A DNA stretch of 64,000 bases, taken from Aselliscus stoliczkanus (taxonomy: Eukaryota > Chordata > Mammalia > Chiroptera > Hipposideridae). The position numbers and the translations under genes were made by a program. Location of the stretch: assembly GCA_033961575.1 (NCBI GenBank), contig CM066733.1, forward strand, positions 105,181,921 to 105,245,920, given 5' to 3'. The notes under the pieces are model-generated. The model was not told where the DNA came from. It saw nothing but the letters and a program-made list of their open reading frames with translations, and searched no databases. Of the stretch, positions 54,340 through 64,000 are shown in pieces. Position 1 is the first letter of the stretch; each line of letters starts with the position of its first letter.

Positions 54340-54700
54340 CAATCATACTCAGAAGGCAGTTCAGCTCAGAAACAACTCATTGAGTTGTTCCAGGCACGTG
54401 GCAGGCTTGGGGGTGAAAGATAAAGACAACATGGTTCATGCCCTGGAGGGAGTTATTCTGCACTGGACTGGACAGACTCACAGACTGACACTTTCAGCAT
54501 TGTGAGCAGGCACAGCCATGGAGAAAAAAAGGGAGGGAGGGGAAGAAGAGAGCAGGGAATGGGCACTTTGCCAGTACAAGGAGACTTGAGGATGAGTGAG
54601 AGGTCTACAGCTAAGAAGGTCATGATGGTCTGGAAGGCCTTCCAAGCATGGGGACCAGCTGAGCCAAAGCATGGGGGTGAGGGCAGAACGAAAGCAATAA
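54340..54700. repeat. Old dispersed repeat copy 3 (partial)
   Basis: GGCCTTCCAAGCATGGGGAC and CAGCTGAGCCAAAGCATGGG resemble the repeat text of the 16-kb and 42-kb copies. Confidence 0.4.
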
Positions 54701-54782
54701 AAGCAATGAGTCAAAGGCCACAGGCACTGAGACCTGGTAGGGTTGCTGAGTGTCCATATGTCCAGAAGACATAGAGAGGGTT

Positions 54783-55233
54783 TGTATTAGTTTCCAAGGG
54801 CTGCCATAACAAAGTACCAAAAACTAGATAGCTTAGAACAACAGAAATTAGTCTCTCAATTCGGTTAGAGATCTGAAATCCAGGTCTGGCAGAGCCATGC
54901 TTCCTCTGAAACCTGCAGGGGAGGGTCCTTCCTTGTCTCTTTCAGCTTCTGGCGTCCCTTATGTTCTTTAACCCCAATCTCTGTCTCCTTGTTTACGTGG
55001 CATCCTCCCTGTGTCTTTTCACACCATCTTCCTTCTCTGTATTCTGTCTTTGTTTGAATTTCATTTTTAATAAGGACACCAGCCCTACTGAATTAGGGCT
55101 CACTTGAACACCCTAATTTTAATGTGATTACCTTGGTAAAGACCCTGTTTCTAAACATGGTGCCATACTGAGGTAATGGGGGTTGGAATGACAACATAAT
55201 CTTTTTTGGGGTGAAACAATTCAATCCATAATA
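54783..55233 (-). mobile_element. MLT1-type ERVL-MaLR LTR (antisense, solo)
   Basis: Minus-strand MLT1 order is complete: TGTATTAGTTTCCAAGGGCT at one end, AACAACAGAAATTAG, AATAAGGACACCAG, and ACAATTCAATCCATAATA at the other. About 450 bp, an old solo LTR with no internal genes. Confidence 0.85.
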
Positions 55234-58200
55234 GTGATGAAAGGAAACAAATTATCTTGAGATTTTTGGGAAGTGCAAAAACACAAAAATAAAACCCTTT
55301 CCCCAAGAAATTCTTAAGTTTTTCTCCCTTAATAAAACACTGTATCTGTCCTTGTTTTAATCATCCTTTAATAAAACGTCATCCCTAGTGACCATCCACT
55401 CAGGTTCATGGTACTTTCTAGAAGACTTGAGGGCTTTGGGCACTGGCTATGTCATTTCCACATACTTCAAACACTTCAGAGATACTGTGCCTGCTTAGAG
55501 GAAGGTCCTTTTACAGGCTTGAATGGGAAATCACCCTCTTTCTCCCAAAGTTGTCCTCTACAGAAAATGAAAGGTTTTTCCTTAACTCTCCTTCGAACCC
55601 CTATCCCCTCAATCACACAACTAATGAATTGGTTTGTAAAGAAAATATCAAGTGCAATCTTTTGATCCTGTTTTGTTTGTGTGAAGCAGTTTATAATTTT
55701 GAGAGTTGTTTTTTTTTAATCAAACATTTTAAACTAGCTATTTTCAATGGAAAATTGCTGTGGATGCACAAGGTAAAAAAAAAAAATCAAATGGTGCAAA
55801 ATATTAAACATGAAGTCTCTCCTTCCAGCCCCCTCCTCAGAAGGCATTGCTCATAAATTCCACTTACAGCCTTCCAGGATTATCCTATGGAGAGCCTTGA
55901 GCTTAGACAATTCACACTTAGTCGGGAACATGTTGTTAAATGAACAGCAGCCTGGGGTGGAGGCTGTAAAATGTTCCCCCGCAGGGTTTGTTAGACATCA
56001 AGGACTTCTACCATTGAGCCCATTGCCTGAAAAGTGCCCTTAATTTTCTAGATTCTGTTCATTCTTGCTTTCTTTCAGGTCATCTTTCCCACTACAGGAA
56101 GGCATTTGTCTGCCTAATGGCCTGTAAGCAGGAAGGATATTCTGTAACCTCATTTTGTTCTGTTGACCTTCACCAGAGACGCCTCAACAGACCCCTTTAT
56201 CCCTTCTCTAGAGGGGACCATGAGCATAGTGAGCGCTCAAGAAGACAATGTATTAAGTTTAGTTTCCTCTGGTAGTTTCATTGTCTATATCAGACAATCC
56301 TTCAGGCTATTATTTTAAATTTGGATTTATTCCACAGATACTTTTCAAGTGCTTCTTATGTATGAGACTAGGTGTCATGCAGTTGAGGATACCAGGTGGA
56401 CTGGTGCCCTAGGAGAGAGGCTGATGCTCAGGGTGGGGGTTAGGAGATGAGGGGAAGCGGGAGCAGATAAGGCCGCATAGAAGAGATGCAGGGCCTGAAG
56501 GCTGGGGAGACCTTCAGTGGTCGATTTTGGTGGCCAGTTGTGTCCTGAAGTATCTGTATAGCTCAATTCTGGTTGAGAGTTGTGCTTAGTATGTATTTTT
56601 TCAGTTGGTGCACATGAGATAAAATATGTATTCTGAGAGAGATGCAGATTGCTCCTGAAAATGATTCAAATAATGAAAAATTTTTATATGTGATCTTTTT
56701 ATTTTTTCTTGAATAAATCTTAAGTTGTGGAGAAATGGTAACTCAGGTTCTGTGAAAGGTCTGACATCCCTTTAAATAGATCACTCATTCAATATGAATC
56801 AGAATAGCCATTCAAGGCGCTTCCTCATAGGTGTTACTGTAGTTGCATCTCTCATCACAGCTGGCTTTTCTCTGTTTGGTAATTTTATGTCTTCATGAGG
56901 GTGGTGGTGGTATTGGGGCTAGTTTGCTCCTATGGCTATAGCATTAACTAGGAGGTAATAGTCTGCAGGATTCTCTGTTTCTCCATATGGGATAGGAAAT
57001 ATATAAAGAAATACATTTAATATAAATAACCAAGTCTGCCCCCCAAAAGGGATACCATTTGACCAAATACACTGTATGGGAGACATCATTTTTAATGATG
57101 GCTTTAAAAGTCTGTATATCAAAAATAGAAGCAAACCTTTTAAGACCTTTGTCATATCATGAAGCATGCAGGCATGCTTGCTAATTCGTGATGACATTTT
57201 AACCAGTCCTATTTTTCTAGGAGAGATAATGACAGGGCATACTCCCATTTCTTAGGAGGTTTACAACTTCAGCTTAACTCCTGTGGTACAAGACCACCCA
57301 GCAGCTCCACCTGGGGCAGCCCCCCGCCATCAGAGCCTGCTGTATCTTGGCTCAGGAGAGCAGTGGAAAGAGGCGCTCTGACTATTCTTCAGCTGACTCC
57401 TAGAGAATCCACCTGTGAGCAAATCTTACACTAAGGCACCAAAGAAGCATCTGCGGGGAAATTCTACAGTTAAATCTAAGCTTAAAAGGAACAGCAGAAA
57501 AGGAAAAAGCATGCTAACTAGCTCCCTTTGTACATACATAATTGAAAATCATGAGACACCACTGCCTGTGTTCCCTCAGCCTTATCTGGAATCCAGTTCC
57601 ATGACTGACTTTATTCTATTCTACAATTTCAACATCACCTACTTAGATATGTTTCTGTGGAGAAATCTATGGCTTCACCTTGGTAGATTAATATTTGCCC
57701 TAAAAATATAAACATATTATACTTGTCTAGGCAAATCAAAATTTTTTGTGTATGTCTAATTTCTTTTGATTCCTGAAATAAAGTCTTAACTTGAATATTA
57801 TTTAACTATGTACATTTTTATGAAATTAAAGCTAATTCAATGAGAAGTGGGAAAAATATTTGTTCCAACAATTATTTGTAGTAGTACATATTGGGAAGAA
57901 ATATGAAAGCCCACCAACTTAAAAATGAATAAACTGATATATTCATACAGTATCATAAAAATATGTCAACATGGATAAATCTCAGAAACAACATAGAGCA
58001 TTTTTATAATCTAAACTTGGAAGTGATGGGATATTACTTCTGCCATACTTTGTTCAGTAGAAGTTAATCTTGAAGTCTAGTCAACATTCAAGGGGAGGGA
58101 ATTCCAGGGTATGAATACCAGGAGTGAGGGACCACTGGGAACGATCTTGGAAGCTGCCTATCACAACTGCTATATATTGTTTGGATATATGTGAAAACAG

Positions 58201-58396
58201 CCTAAAAGCATGTAATACATATAATGCATGTAAAGCATGTAATGAAATTATATAGGAATATCAGAATTATTATACATGAAAGATAATAATTCAAGGTAAG
58301 GATTAGCTTTGGTATGGAAGAACAGGATTGAGAAAGGGTATACCAGGACATCAACTATACTTTAATGTTTTATTTCTCTTTTAAAATGTAAGTACA
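55234..58396. other. Intergenic, no gene supported
   Basis: Mostly AT-rich unique sequence. 57,200-57,720 contains open frames on both strands (up to 109 codons) without recognisable product. Short CATGTAA repeats lie near 58.2 kb. Confidence 0.6.
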
Positions 58397-58516
58397 GGGC
58401 CGGCCAAGTAGCGCAGTGGTTAAGAGCTGGCTTGGGACGCCAGTGGCCCCGGTTCGGATCCCACATATGAGGGCCAGTGACACTGCCCTCTAAAAACAAA
58501 AAAAAATAAAAAAAAT
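58397..58516 (+). mobile_element. Short tRNA-headed bat SINE
   Basis: GGGCCGGCCAAGTAGCGCAG to GGGCCAGTGACACTGCCCTC and an A-rich tail. AAAATGTAA occurs on both sides. It is inserted in or beside the target duplication of the following L1 derivative. Confidence 0.93.
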
Positions 58517-59962
58517 AAAATGTAACTATGGAGATTTTTCTGGTCAAGATGGCAGAATAGGTAAATGCTATGCTCACCTCCTCTCAGGACCACATCAATT
58601 ACAATTAAACCAGAGAACAACCATTATTGAAAATGTCCTGATGTCTAGCCTTACAACTAAGGACATACAGAAGCCACCTCGAGACTGGTAAGAAAAGCAG
58701 AGATGTGGAACAGGCTGGTATCATACCCGTATATGAACATTAAAAATTAGGAGGATATCTCAGCCCCTCCCCAGCCCAGGGTTTCAATGCCAGAGAGAGA
58801 AATCCCAATTTCTGGCTGTGAAAACCAGCAGAGACTGTGACTGAGTGAGATGGAGGGTGGCTGGAGTCCCAGGCTCTCCTCTTAAAGAACCCACGCATGG
58901 ACTTACTTGCTGACTGACTTACTCGCTTTGAGCTCCAGCGCTGGGGCAGCAGCTCTAAAGGGCCAGGGACATACAGGGAGGAACTGTGTTGTCTGGCTTC
59001 AGGGAGCAGGCTGGAGGGGCAGCTTTCTCGCAAATGAAGGAACTGGTGGAAACCATTTTGTTTCTTTGTAAAGCCTGCTCCTCCCTGAATGCAGATGCAG
59101 GTGGCTGCCATATCTGAGTCTCCATCAAATTGGCTAACTCTTTTCATCTGTCCTCTCCCTGGTGATTCCCTGAGACCATGGGCCACCCAACTTTTGGGCA
59201 CAACTGAGTTGCTTCCAGTGGCTTTTCCATATGAGCAGCATGCCTCGGCTCATGCTGAAGACTTTCCAAAAATCTCAAAGGTTCACAAAACCCAAACAAG
59301 CAGCATCTGGCTTCGATGTGTCCTGTACCTCTGGCTGAGCAACCCTAAGATTGGTACTAGGGACAGCCAGCTTTGGTGTGCAACTTGGCTTCTCAAGGCA
59401 CCTCCAAGCACAGCATGGACAGTCACCATGCCTGGATTGCTTTGTGGCTCATGGCAGGTGGCCCATAGCAGGACATAGGCTGTGGCTGAACTTGGCCTGC
59501 AGTGGGTCCTCTCAGAGGAGGCCTTGGGGCTGGTAGGCCTAGTGGCCAGCTTCGTACTGGGCCTGCACATCACCTGGCCACTTCCAAGGACAACACACCC
59601 AAAGGGCAGACTGGGCAGGCATCACAGTCCTGCTAAAGCAAACCATACTCTGTAGGTCAGCCCCTGCAAAACAGTTCCTCCACTAGAGTCAGGGCCAGTC
59701 CTTACAACCAATCAGCCTGAGGGTCACTCCCTCCCTTTGACATGCAAATAGCAATCAAGTCTCAACTACAATAGGAGGGCACACACAATTCACATAAGGA
59801 ACACACCTGCAGCACCTAACTCTGGTGACCAAAGAGACTACATCACTGGGTCCCATAGGACACCTACTACATAAGGCCACTCTATGAAGTCCAGGGGGCA
59901 TAGCAGCCCTACCTAATACATAAAAATAAACACAGGGAGGCAGAAAAAATGGGCAAAGAAAC

Positions 59963-60811
59963 ATGTCCCAAATCAAAGAACAGAACAAAGCTCCAGAAAA
60001 AGAACTAAACAAAATGGAAACAAGCAATCTACCAGACACAGAGTTCCAAACACTGGTTATAAGGATGCTCAATGATCTCAGGGAGAACTTTAACAAAGAG
60101 ATTGGAAACATAAAAATGGAGATAGAAAACATAAAAAAGAACCAGTCTAAAATAAAGACTACAATAACTAAAATGAATACATTTGCAGAAATCAATAGTA
60201 GATTCAATGAAGCAGGAGATCAAATCAGCAATTTAGTAGATAAGGTAGCAGAAAACACCCAATCAGAACAGCAGAAAGCAAAAAGAATAAAAAAAATGAG
60301 GAGAGTTTAAGGGGCCTCTGGGACAACATCAAGTGAACCAACCAATATTCACATTATAGTGGTACCAGAAATGGAAGAGACAGAGCAAGGAATTGAAAAC
60401 CTATTTGAAGAATAATGACTGAAAGCTTCCTTAACCTGGCAAAGGAAATAGATATATATAAGCCCTGGAAGTGCAGAGAACCTGAACAGGCCCACACCAA
60501 GACACTCTGTAATGAAAATGCCAAAATGTCTCTCTTAAAGACAAAGAGAAAATCTTAAAAGCAGCAAGAGAAAAGCAGTTAGTTACCAAGAAGGGGGCTT
60601 CCATAAGAATGTCCGCTGATTTCTCAACAGAAACTTTGCAGGCCAGAAGGGACTGGCACAAAATATTCAGTTTTGAAAAGCAAGGACCTAGAACCAAGAT
60701 TACTCTACCCAGCAAAACTATCATTTAAAATCGAAGGACAGATAAAGAGCGTCCCAGACAAGAAAAAGGTGAGTTCATCACCACTAAACCAATATTACAA
60801 GGAATCTTAGA
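59963..60811 (+). pseudogene. L1 ORF1 remnant
   Basis: An open stretch of 115 codons (59,963-60,310) begins MSQIKEQNKAPEKELNKMET and is a Lys/Glu/Asn-rich coiled coil (repeated IKKNQSK, KMNTFAEI), as in the L1 ORF1 N-terminal half. A stop and frame changes follow, after which the nucleotide text continues as ORF1 RNA-binding/C-terminal region (AAACTTTGCAGGCCAGAAGG near 60,632). ORF1p is an RNA-binding chaperone. This copy cannot make a full protein. Confidence 0.8.
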
Positions 60812-60849
60812 GTGACTTCTTTAAGACAAAACAAAACAAAAAAATCTGA

Positions 60850-61200
60850 ATAAAATGGCAATAACTACATTATCTATCACCAGTTAATTTAACTGTAAAT
60901 GGATTAAATGCTCCAATCAAAAGATAGGATGGCTGAATGGATAAGAAAATGATCCTTACATATGTTTCCTACAAGAGACTCACTTCAAATCAGAAGACAT
61001 ACAAAGACTGAAAGTAAAAGGATTGGAAAAAGATATTTCATGAAAATGGAAACAAAAACAACAAAAAGCTGGGGTAGCAATGCTTATACCAGACAAAACA
61101 GACTTTAAAACAAAGGCTGTAACAAATGCCGAAGAAGAACACAGCAATCCTACTTCTGGGTCATTATCTGAAGAAACCCAAAGTGCTACTTTGAGGTGAT
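60850..61200 (+). pseudogene. L1 ORF2 remnant with large internal deletion
   Basis: The text corresponds to the beginning of the ORF2 endonuclease (around NGLNAPIKR, QETHFKS, KAGVAMLIPDKTDFKTK like translation) and then joins near 61,115-61,142 to the ORF2 C-terminal tail (PAILLLGHY, MFIAAL like translation). The second half of the endonuclease, all of the reverse transcriptase and most of the Cys-rich region are missing. Stops are present as well. Confidence 0.75.
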
Positions 61201-61233
61201 GTGTGCATTCGTATGTTCATTGCAGCATTGTTT

Positions 61234-61609
61234 TTTTAAAAAAAAATTTTTTTAACTTTATTGGGGAACAGCGTGTTTTTCTCAGGACCCATCAGCTCCA
61301 AGTCAAGTTATTGTCCTTCAATCTTAATTGTGGAGGTTGCAGCTCAGCTCCGAGTCCAGTCACCATTTCAATCTATTATAGTTGCAGGGGGCACAGCCCA
61401 CCATCCCATGGGGGACTTGAACCAGGAACCTTGTTGTTAAGAGCATGCGCTCTAACCAACTTAGCCATCTGGACACCCACTGGCAGCTCAAGTTGTTGTC
61501 TTCAATCTAGTTGTGGAGGGTGTAGCTCACTGGCCCATGTGGGAATTGAACCAGCAACGCTGTTGCTCAGATTTCGCATTCTAAATCAACTGAGCCACCC
61601 GGCTGCCCC
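61234..61609 (-). mobile_element. VES-type dimeric bat SINE
   Basis: Two tRNA-like heads are seen in reverse: CCACCCGGCTGCCCC with GAATTGAACCAGCAACGC, and CCATCTGGACACCCAC with GACTTGAACCAGGAACC. The duplications TGCAGCATTGTTT (61,221-61,233 and 61,610-61,622) flank it. It is nested in the L1 derivative. Confidence 0.9.
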
Positions 61610-61989
61610 TGCAGCATTGTTTAGTGGCCAAAATGTGGAGGCAGTCTGGGTGTCTGTGGATAGATGAATGGATAAAGGGGGTGATACCTATATACAATGG
61701 AATATTGCTTGGCCATGGAAGGGAACAGGTTCATGCCATCTGCAGCAGCATGAATGGACTTGGAGGGCATTGTGCTGAGTGGAGTATGTAAGACAGAGAA
61801 AGACAGATGCAATGAGATTTTGTTTATATATGGAATCTAAAGAACAAAATAAACAAAGAAAACAGAAACAGACTCATAGATACAGAGAACATTTTGATGG
61901 TTGCCAGATGTGAGGGGTGTTGGGAATGGGTGAAAAAGGGGGAGGGGTTAAGAAGTAAAAATTGGTCGATACAAAGTAGTGTTGGGGAT

Positions 61990-62490
61990 GTAGGGTATAG
62001 CATAAGAAATACAGTCAATAATAAAATAATGTATGGTGTCAGATTGGCACTAGATTTATTGGGGTGATAGATGATGATAGGGGGTTGGGGGACAGGGTTA
62101 AAAGGTGAAGGCATTAAGAAATACAAAATGGTAGTTATAAAGCTGTCACTGGGACATAACATAAAGCATAGGGAATATAGTTAATAATATGGTAATAACT
62201 ATGTATAGTGCCAGGTGGGTACTGGACTAGTCAGGGGTGATCACTTAAATTATATAAATGTCTAACCACTGTGCTGTACACTTGAAATTAATATAAAATA
62301 ATATTGAATGCCAACTACTATTGAAAAATTTGACAAAAACAGGGGAAAGATGAAGGAGAATAAGAAGTTAAAATTTCCAGGTATAAGACAAATAAGTCAT
62401 GAGGATGTAATGTACAGCCTGGGGAATATAGTCAATAATATTGTGATAGCGTGGTGCCATGTCGAATAGTTGCTGGACTTATCGTGGTGA
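61990..62490 (+). repeat. Three diverged copies of an ~80-bp unit in the L1 3' UTR
   Basis: Each unit has GGGAATATAGT(T/C)AATAATA-like text then TGGACT...GGTGATCACTT-like text, at about 61,995, 62,164 and 62,415. Confidence 0.75.
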
Positions 62491-62599
62491 TCACTTCTTT
62501 AGGTATATAAATGTTGAAGAACTATGGTATACCCCTGAAACTAATATAATATTGTATTTACTATATTTTACTGAAAATCTTTTTAAAAAGTAAATATGG

Positions 62600-63299
62600 A
62601 TGGAAGATGTTATAATTGAATACATTTGGGAGATAATGTAAAGATATCTATTACATTAGTTTCTGTATTTTTATATGTCTGAAATACTTCATAATAAAAA
62701 CAAATGAGCAAAATACAATAAAACAACACTTTCATACCATTTCCTGTGCTCTCAAAGAGTGGGGCTCAAGTACTTCATATGTATAGATCTGCGAGATGGG
62801 AGAGAGAGAAAAAGGCCTGACTTCTTGGTTACCAGTTTCACTTTATTGGAGGTGTGGGTGTCATAAAGGGACTACTATTCAGCCAACTAATAACTTTTTA
62901 GTGTGTCATATGTACAGTGTTCAGCTAAGTGTTGGGGATGCTGACTCATCTTCTCACTCTGAGAAAATTTCATTTTGACCTAATTCCGGGGTATGGATTC
63001 TGACAGGAAAAGGAATAGAAAAGCATGTGTGAATGGAAACTAATTGTTCCACTCCATTTAAAAAAACATATCTAGAAATGATTTCCAGATTTAGCATTAA
63101 ATAACTTTGATAGATATATATTTAAATCAATAAACTGGTAAAATGGTCACGTAAGTTTTCTATTTAGAATGTTCACTTTTGTCTGTATGTTATATATTCT
63201 GACTGCACAGTGAGTGCCTTGTCCAGAACTTTTAATAAACATTTTGAGTATCGTTTGGTTTTCTTATAATTTTTCATCTTTGATCCAAGGTATTTGACT
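62600..63299. other. Intergenic, no gene supported
   Basis: AT-rich sequence between the L1 derivative and the next L1 fragment. I see no feature in it. Confidence 0.6.
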
Positions 63300-64000
63300 T
63301 TTAAAAAATAACCTTTTTTATTGTGGCAAAATACACACCAGAAAAATTTTCATCTTAACAATTTTTAAGTATATAGTTCAGTGGTATTAAGCACATTCAT
63401 ACTGTTATGCAACCATTGCCACCATCCATCTACTAAACTTGTTTTATTTTGCAAAATGAAAAAATTCCTATTAACTCCCCACAACCCTCTTCCCCTAGCT
63501 CCTGGCAACTGCCATTCTACTTTCTGTCTCTAAGAAATTTGACTACTCTAGGTTTGTCCTTTTTGTGACTCTTATTTAACTTTGCACTATGTCCTCAAAG
63601 TTCATCTATGTTGTAGCATATATCTGAATTTCCTTTTTTTTCTTTTTTTCTGAGGGCAGTGTCACTGGCCCCCATATGTGGAACCCGAACCGGGGCCGCT
63701 GGCTTCCCAAGCCAGTGCTTAACTACCGTGCCACCCAGCCGGCCCCCGAATTTCCTTTCTTATATGTATGTAACATTTTGCTTATCCATTCATCTGTTGA
63801 TGGACACTTGGGTTGCTTCCATGTTTTAGCTATTGTGATTAATGCTGCTATGCACATGGGTGTATAAATATTTCTTTGAGACCCTGCTTTCAAATCTTTT
63901 GGGTATATACCCAGAAGTGGAATTGCTCAATCACATTGTAATTCTAGTTTCAATTTTTTGAGGAACTGTCATACTAGTTTTCTACAGTGGCTGTGCCATT
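63300..64000 (-). mobile_element. L1 LINE fragment (antisense), interrupted by a SINE, cut by window end
   Basis: CCTTTTTTATTGTGGCAAAA, TTCAGTGGTATTAAGCACAT and, beyond the SINE, CATTCATCTGTTGATGGACA and GGGTATATACCCAGAAGTGG are standard antisense L1 3' half text. Confidence 0.88.
63637..63747 (-). mobile_element. Short tRNA-headed bat SINE
   Basis: T-rich start, GAGGGCAGTGTCACTGGCCC, ACCCGAACCGGGGCCGC, CACCCAGCCGGCCCCC. Target duplications GAATTTCCTTT lie at 63,626-63,636 and 63,748-63,758. Confidence 0.93.

Larger units (their letters stand above)
46360..54782. other. Intergenic, no gene supported
   Basis: No open frame here has a recognisable product. It contains a long GA microsatellite, a long-form SINE (51.5 kb), a degenerate 108-bp tandem pair (49.8 kb), and several repeat-free stretches flagged as candidate conserved blocks (48.6, 50.6 and 53.6 kb). 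46.44-46.90 kb looks like a worn interspersed repeat I cannot name. Confidence 0.6.
58532..62584 (+). mobile_element. ORF2-deleted L1 (HAL1-like), near full length
   Basis: It starts with an L1-type leader (GGTCAAGATGGCAGAATAGG), has a 5' UTR of about 1.4 kb, an ORF1 region from 59,963, the first ~90 codons of the ORF2 endonuclease (about 60,850-61,115), then jumps to the extreme ORF2 C-terminus (from about 61,140) and a long 3' UTR. The reverse transcriptase region is absent. Imperfect duplications AAAATGTAACTATGG (58,517-58,531) and AAAAAGTAAATATGG (62,585-62,599) flank it. A VES-type SINE is nested at 61,234-61,609. HAL1 elements are known ORF1-only L1 relatives moved in trans. Confidence 0.85.

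Noticed and set aside
56919..57711. Open frames of 109 (minus) and 98 (plus) codons
   Set aside because: No domain, no exon signals and AT-rich composition; treated as chance frames.
58740..59201. 153-codon minus-strand open frame
   Set aside because: It lies antisense in the 5' UTR of the L1 derivative and has no recognisable product.

Overview
This is a vertebrate nuclear window, almost certainly from a bat. The tRNA-headed SINEs, a dimeric VES-type bat SINE, a mariner-type MITE and a young ORF2-deleted LINE-1 sit over older mammal-wide repeats (MIR, L2, MER5, MLT1). The bat assignment rests on recognising these SINE types from memory; no search was run. There are no operons, CRISPR arrays or bacterial genes.

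The only protein-coding gene I can support is SIM1 (single-minded homolog 1, a bHLH-PAS transcription factor), on the minus strand. Eight consecutive coding exons are visible, running from the ATG at 28,494 down to 12,525. They encode residues 1-332 and two bases of codon 333, covering the bHLH, PAS-A and PAS-B/PAC regions. All seven complete introns are GT-AG, the phases join without error, and residue numbering agrees with the human protein (T46, E62, R171, L238 and H323 are in place). The C-terminal half (about 430 residues in human) lies beyond the left edge. Positions 1-12,524 are the start of a large intron 8.

Layout: 1-12,524 is AT-rich intron 8 with SINE, MIR and L2 copies. 12,525-15,347 holds exons 8 to 3, tightly packed. 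15,348-18,788 is intron 2 and 18,789-18,871 is exon 2. 18,872-28,319 is intron 1, which contains three CpG-rich blocks, a perfect 69-bp tandem duplication and candidate conserved elements. 28,320-28,494 is the first coding exon. 28,740-30,520 is a CpG-rich promoter region with a well-formed minus-strand TATA/CCAAT/CRE arrangement near 29,900-30,051. 30,520-64,000 is the 5' flank with no supported gene. It holds another CpG island (32.2-33.1 kb), antisense L1 fragments, long and short forms of one SINE family, an 81-bp mariner MITE, an MLT1 LTR, and a 4-kb L1 derivative that keeps ORF1 but has lost most of ORF2.

I did not find a new gene system. The points most worth a second look are the candidate distal SIM1 promoter with a noncoding first exon, the duplicated intron-1 segment, the HAL1-like element, the two-form SINE and several candidate conserved noncoding blocks.
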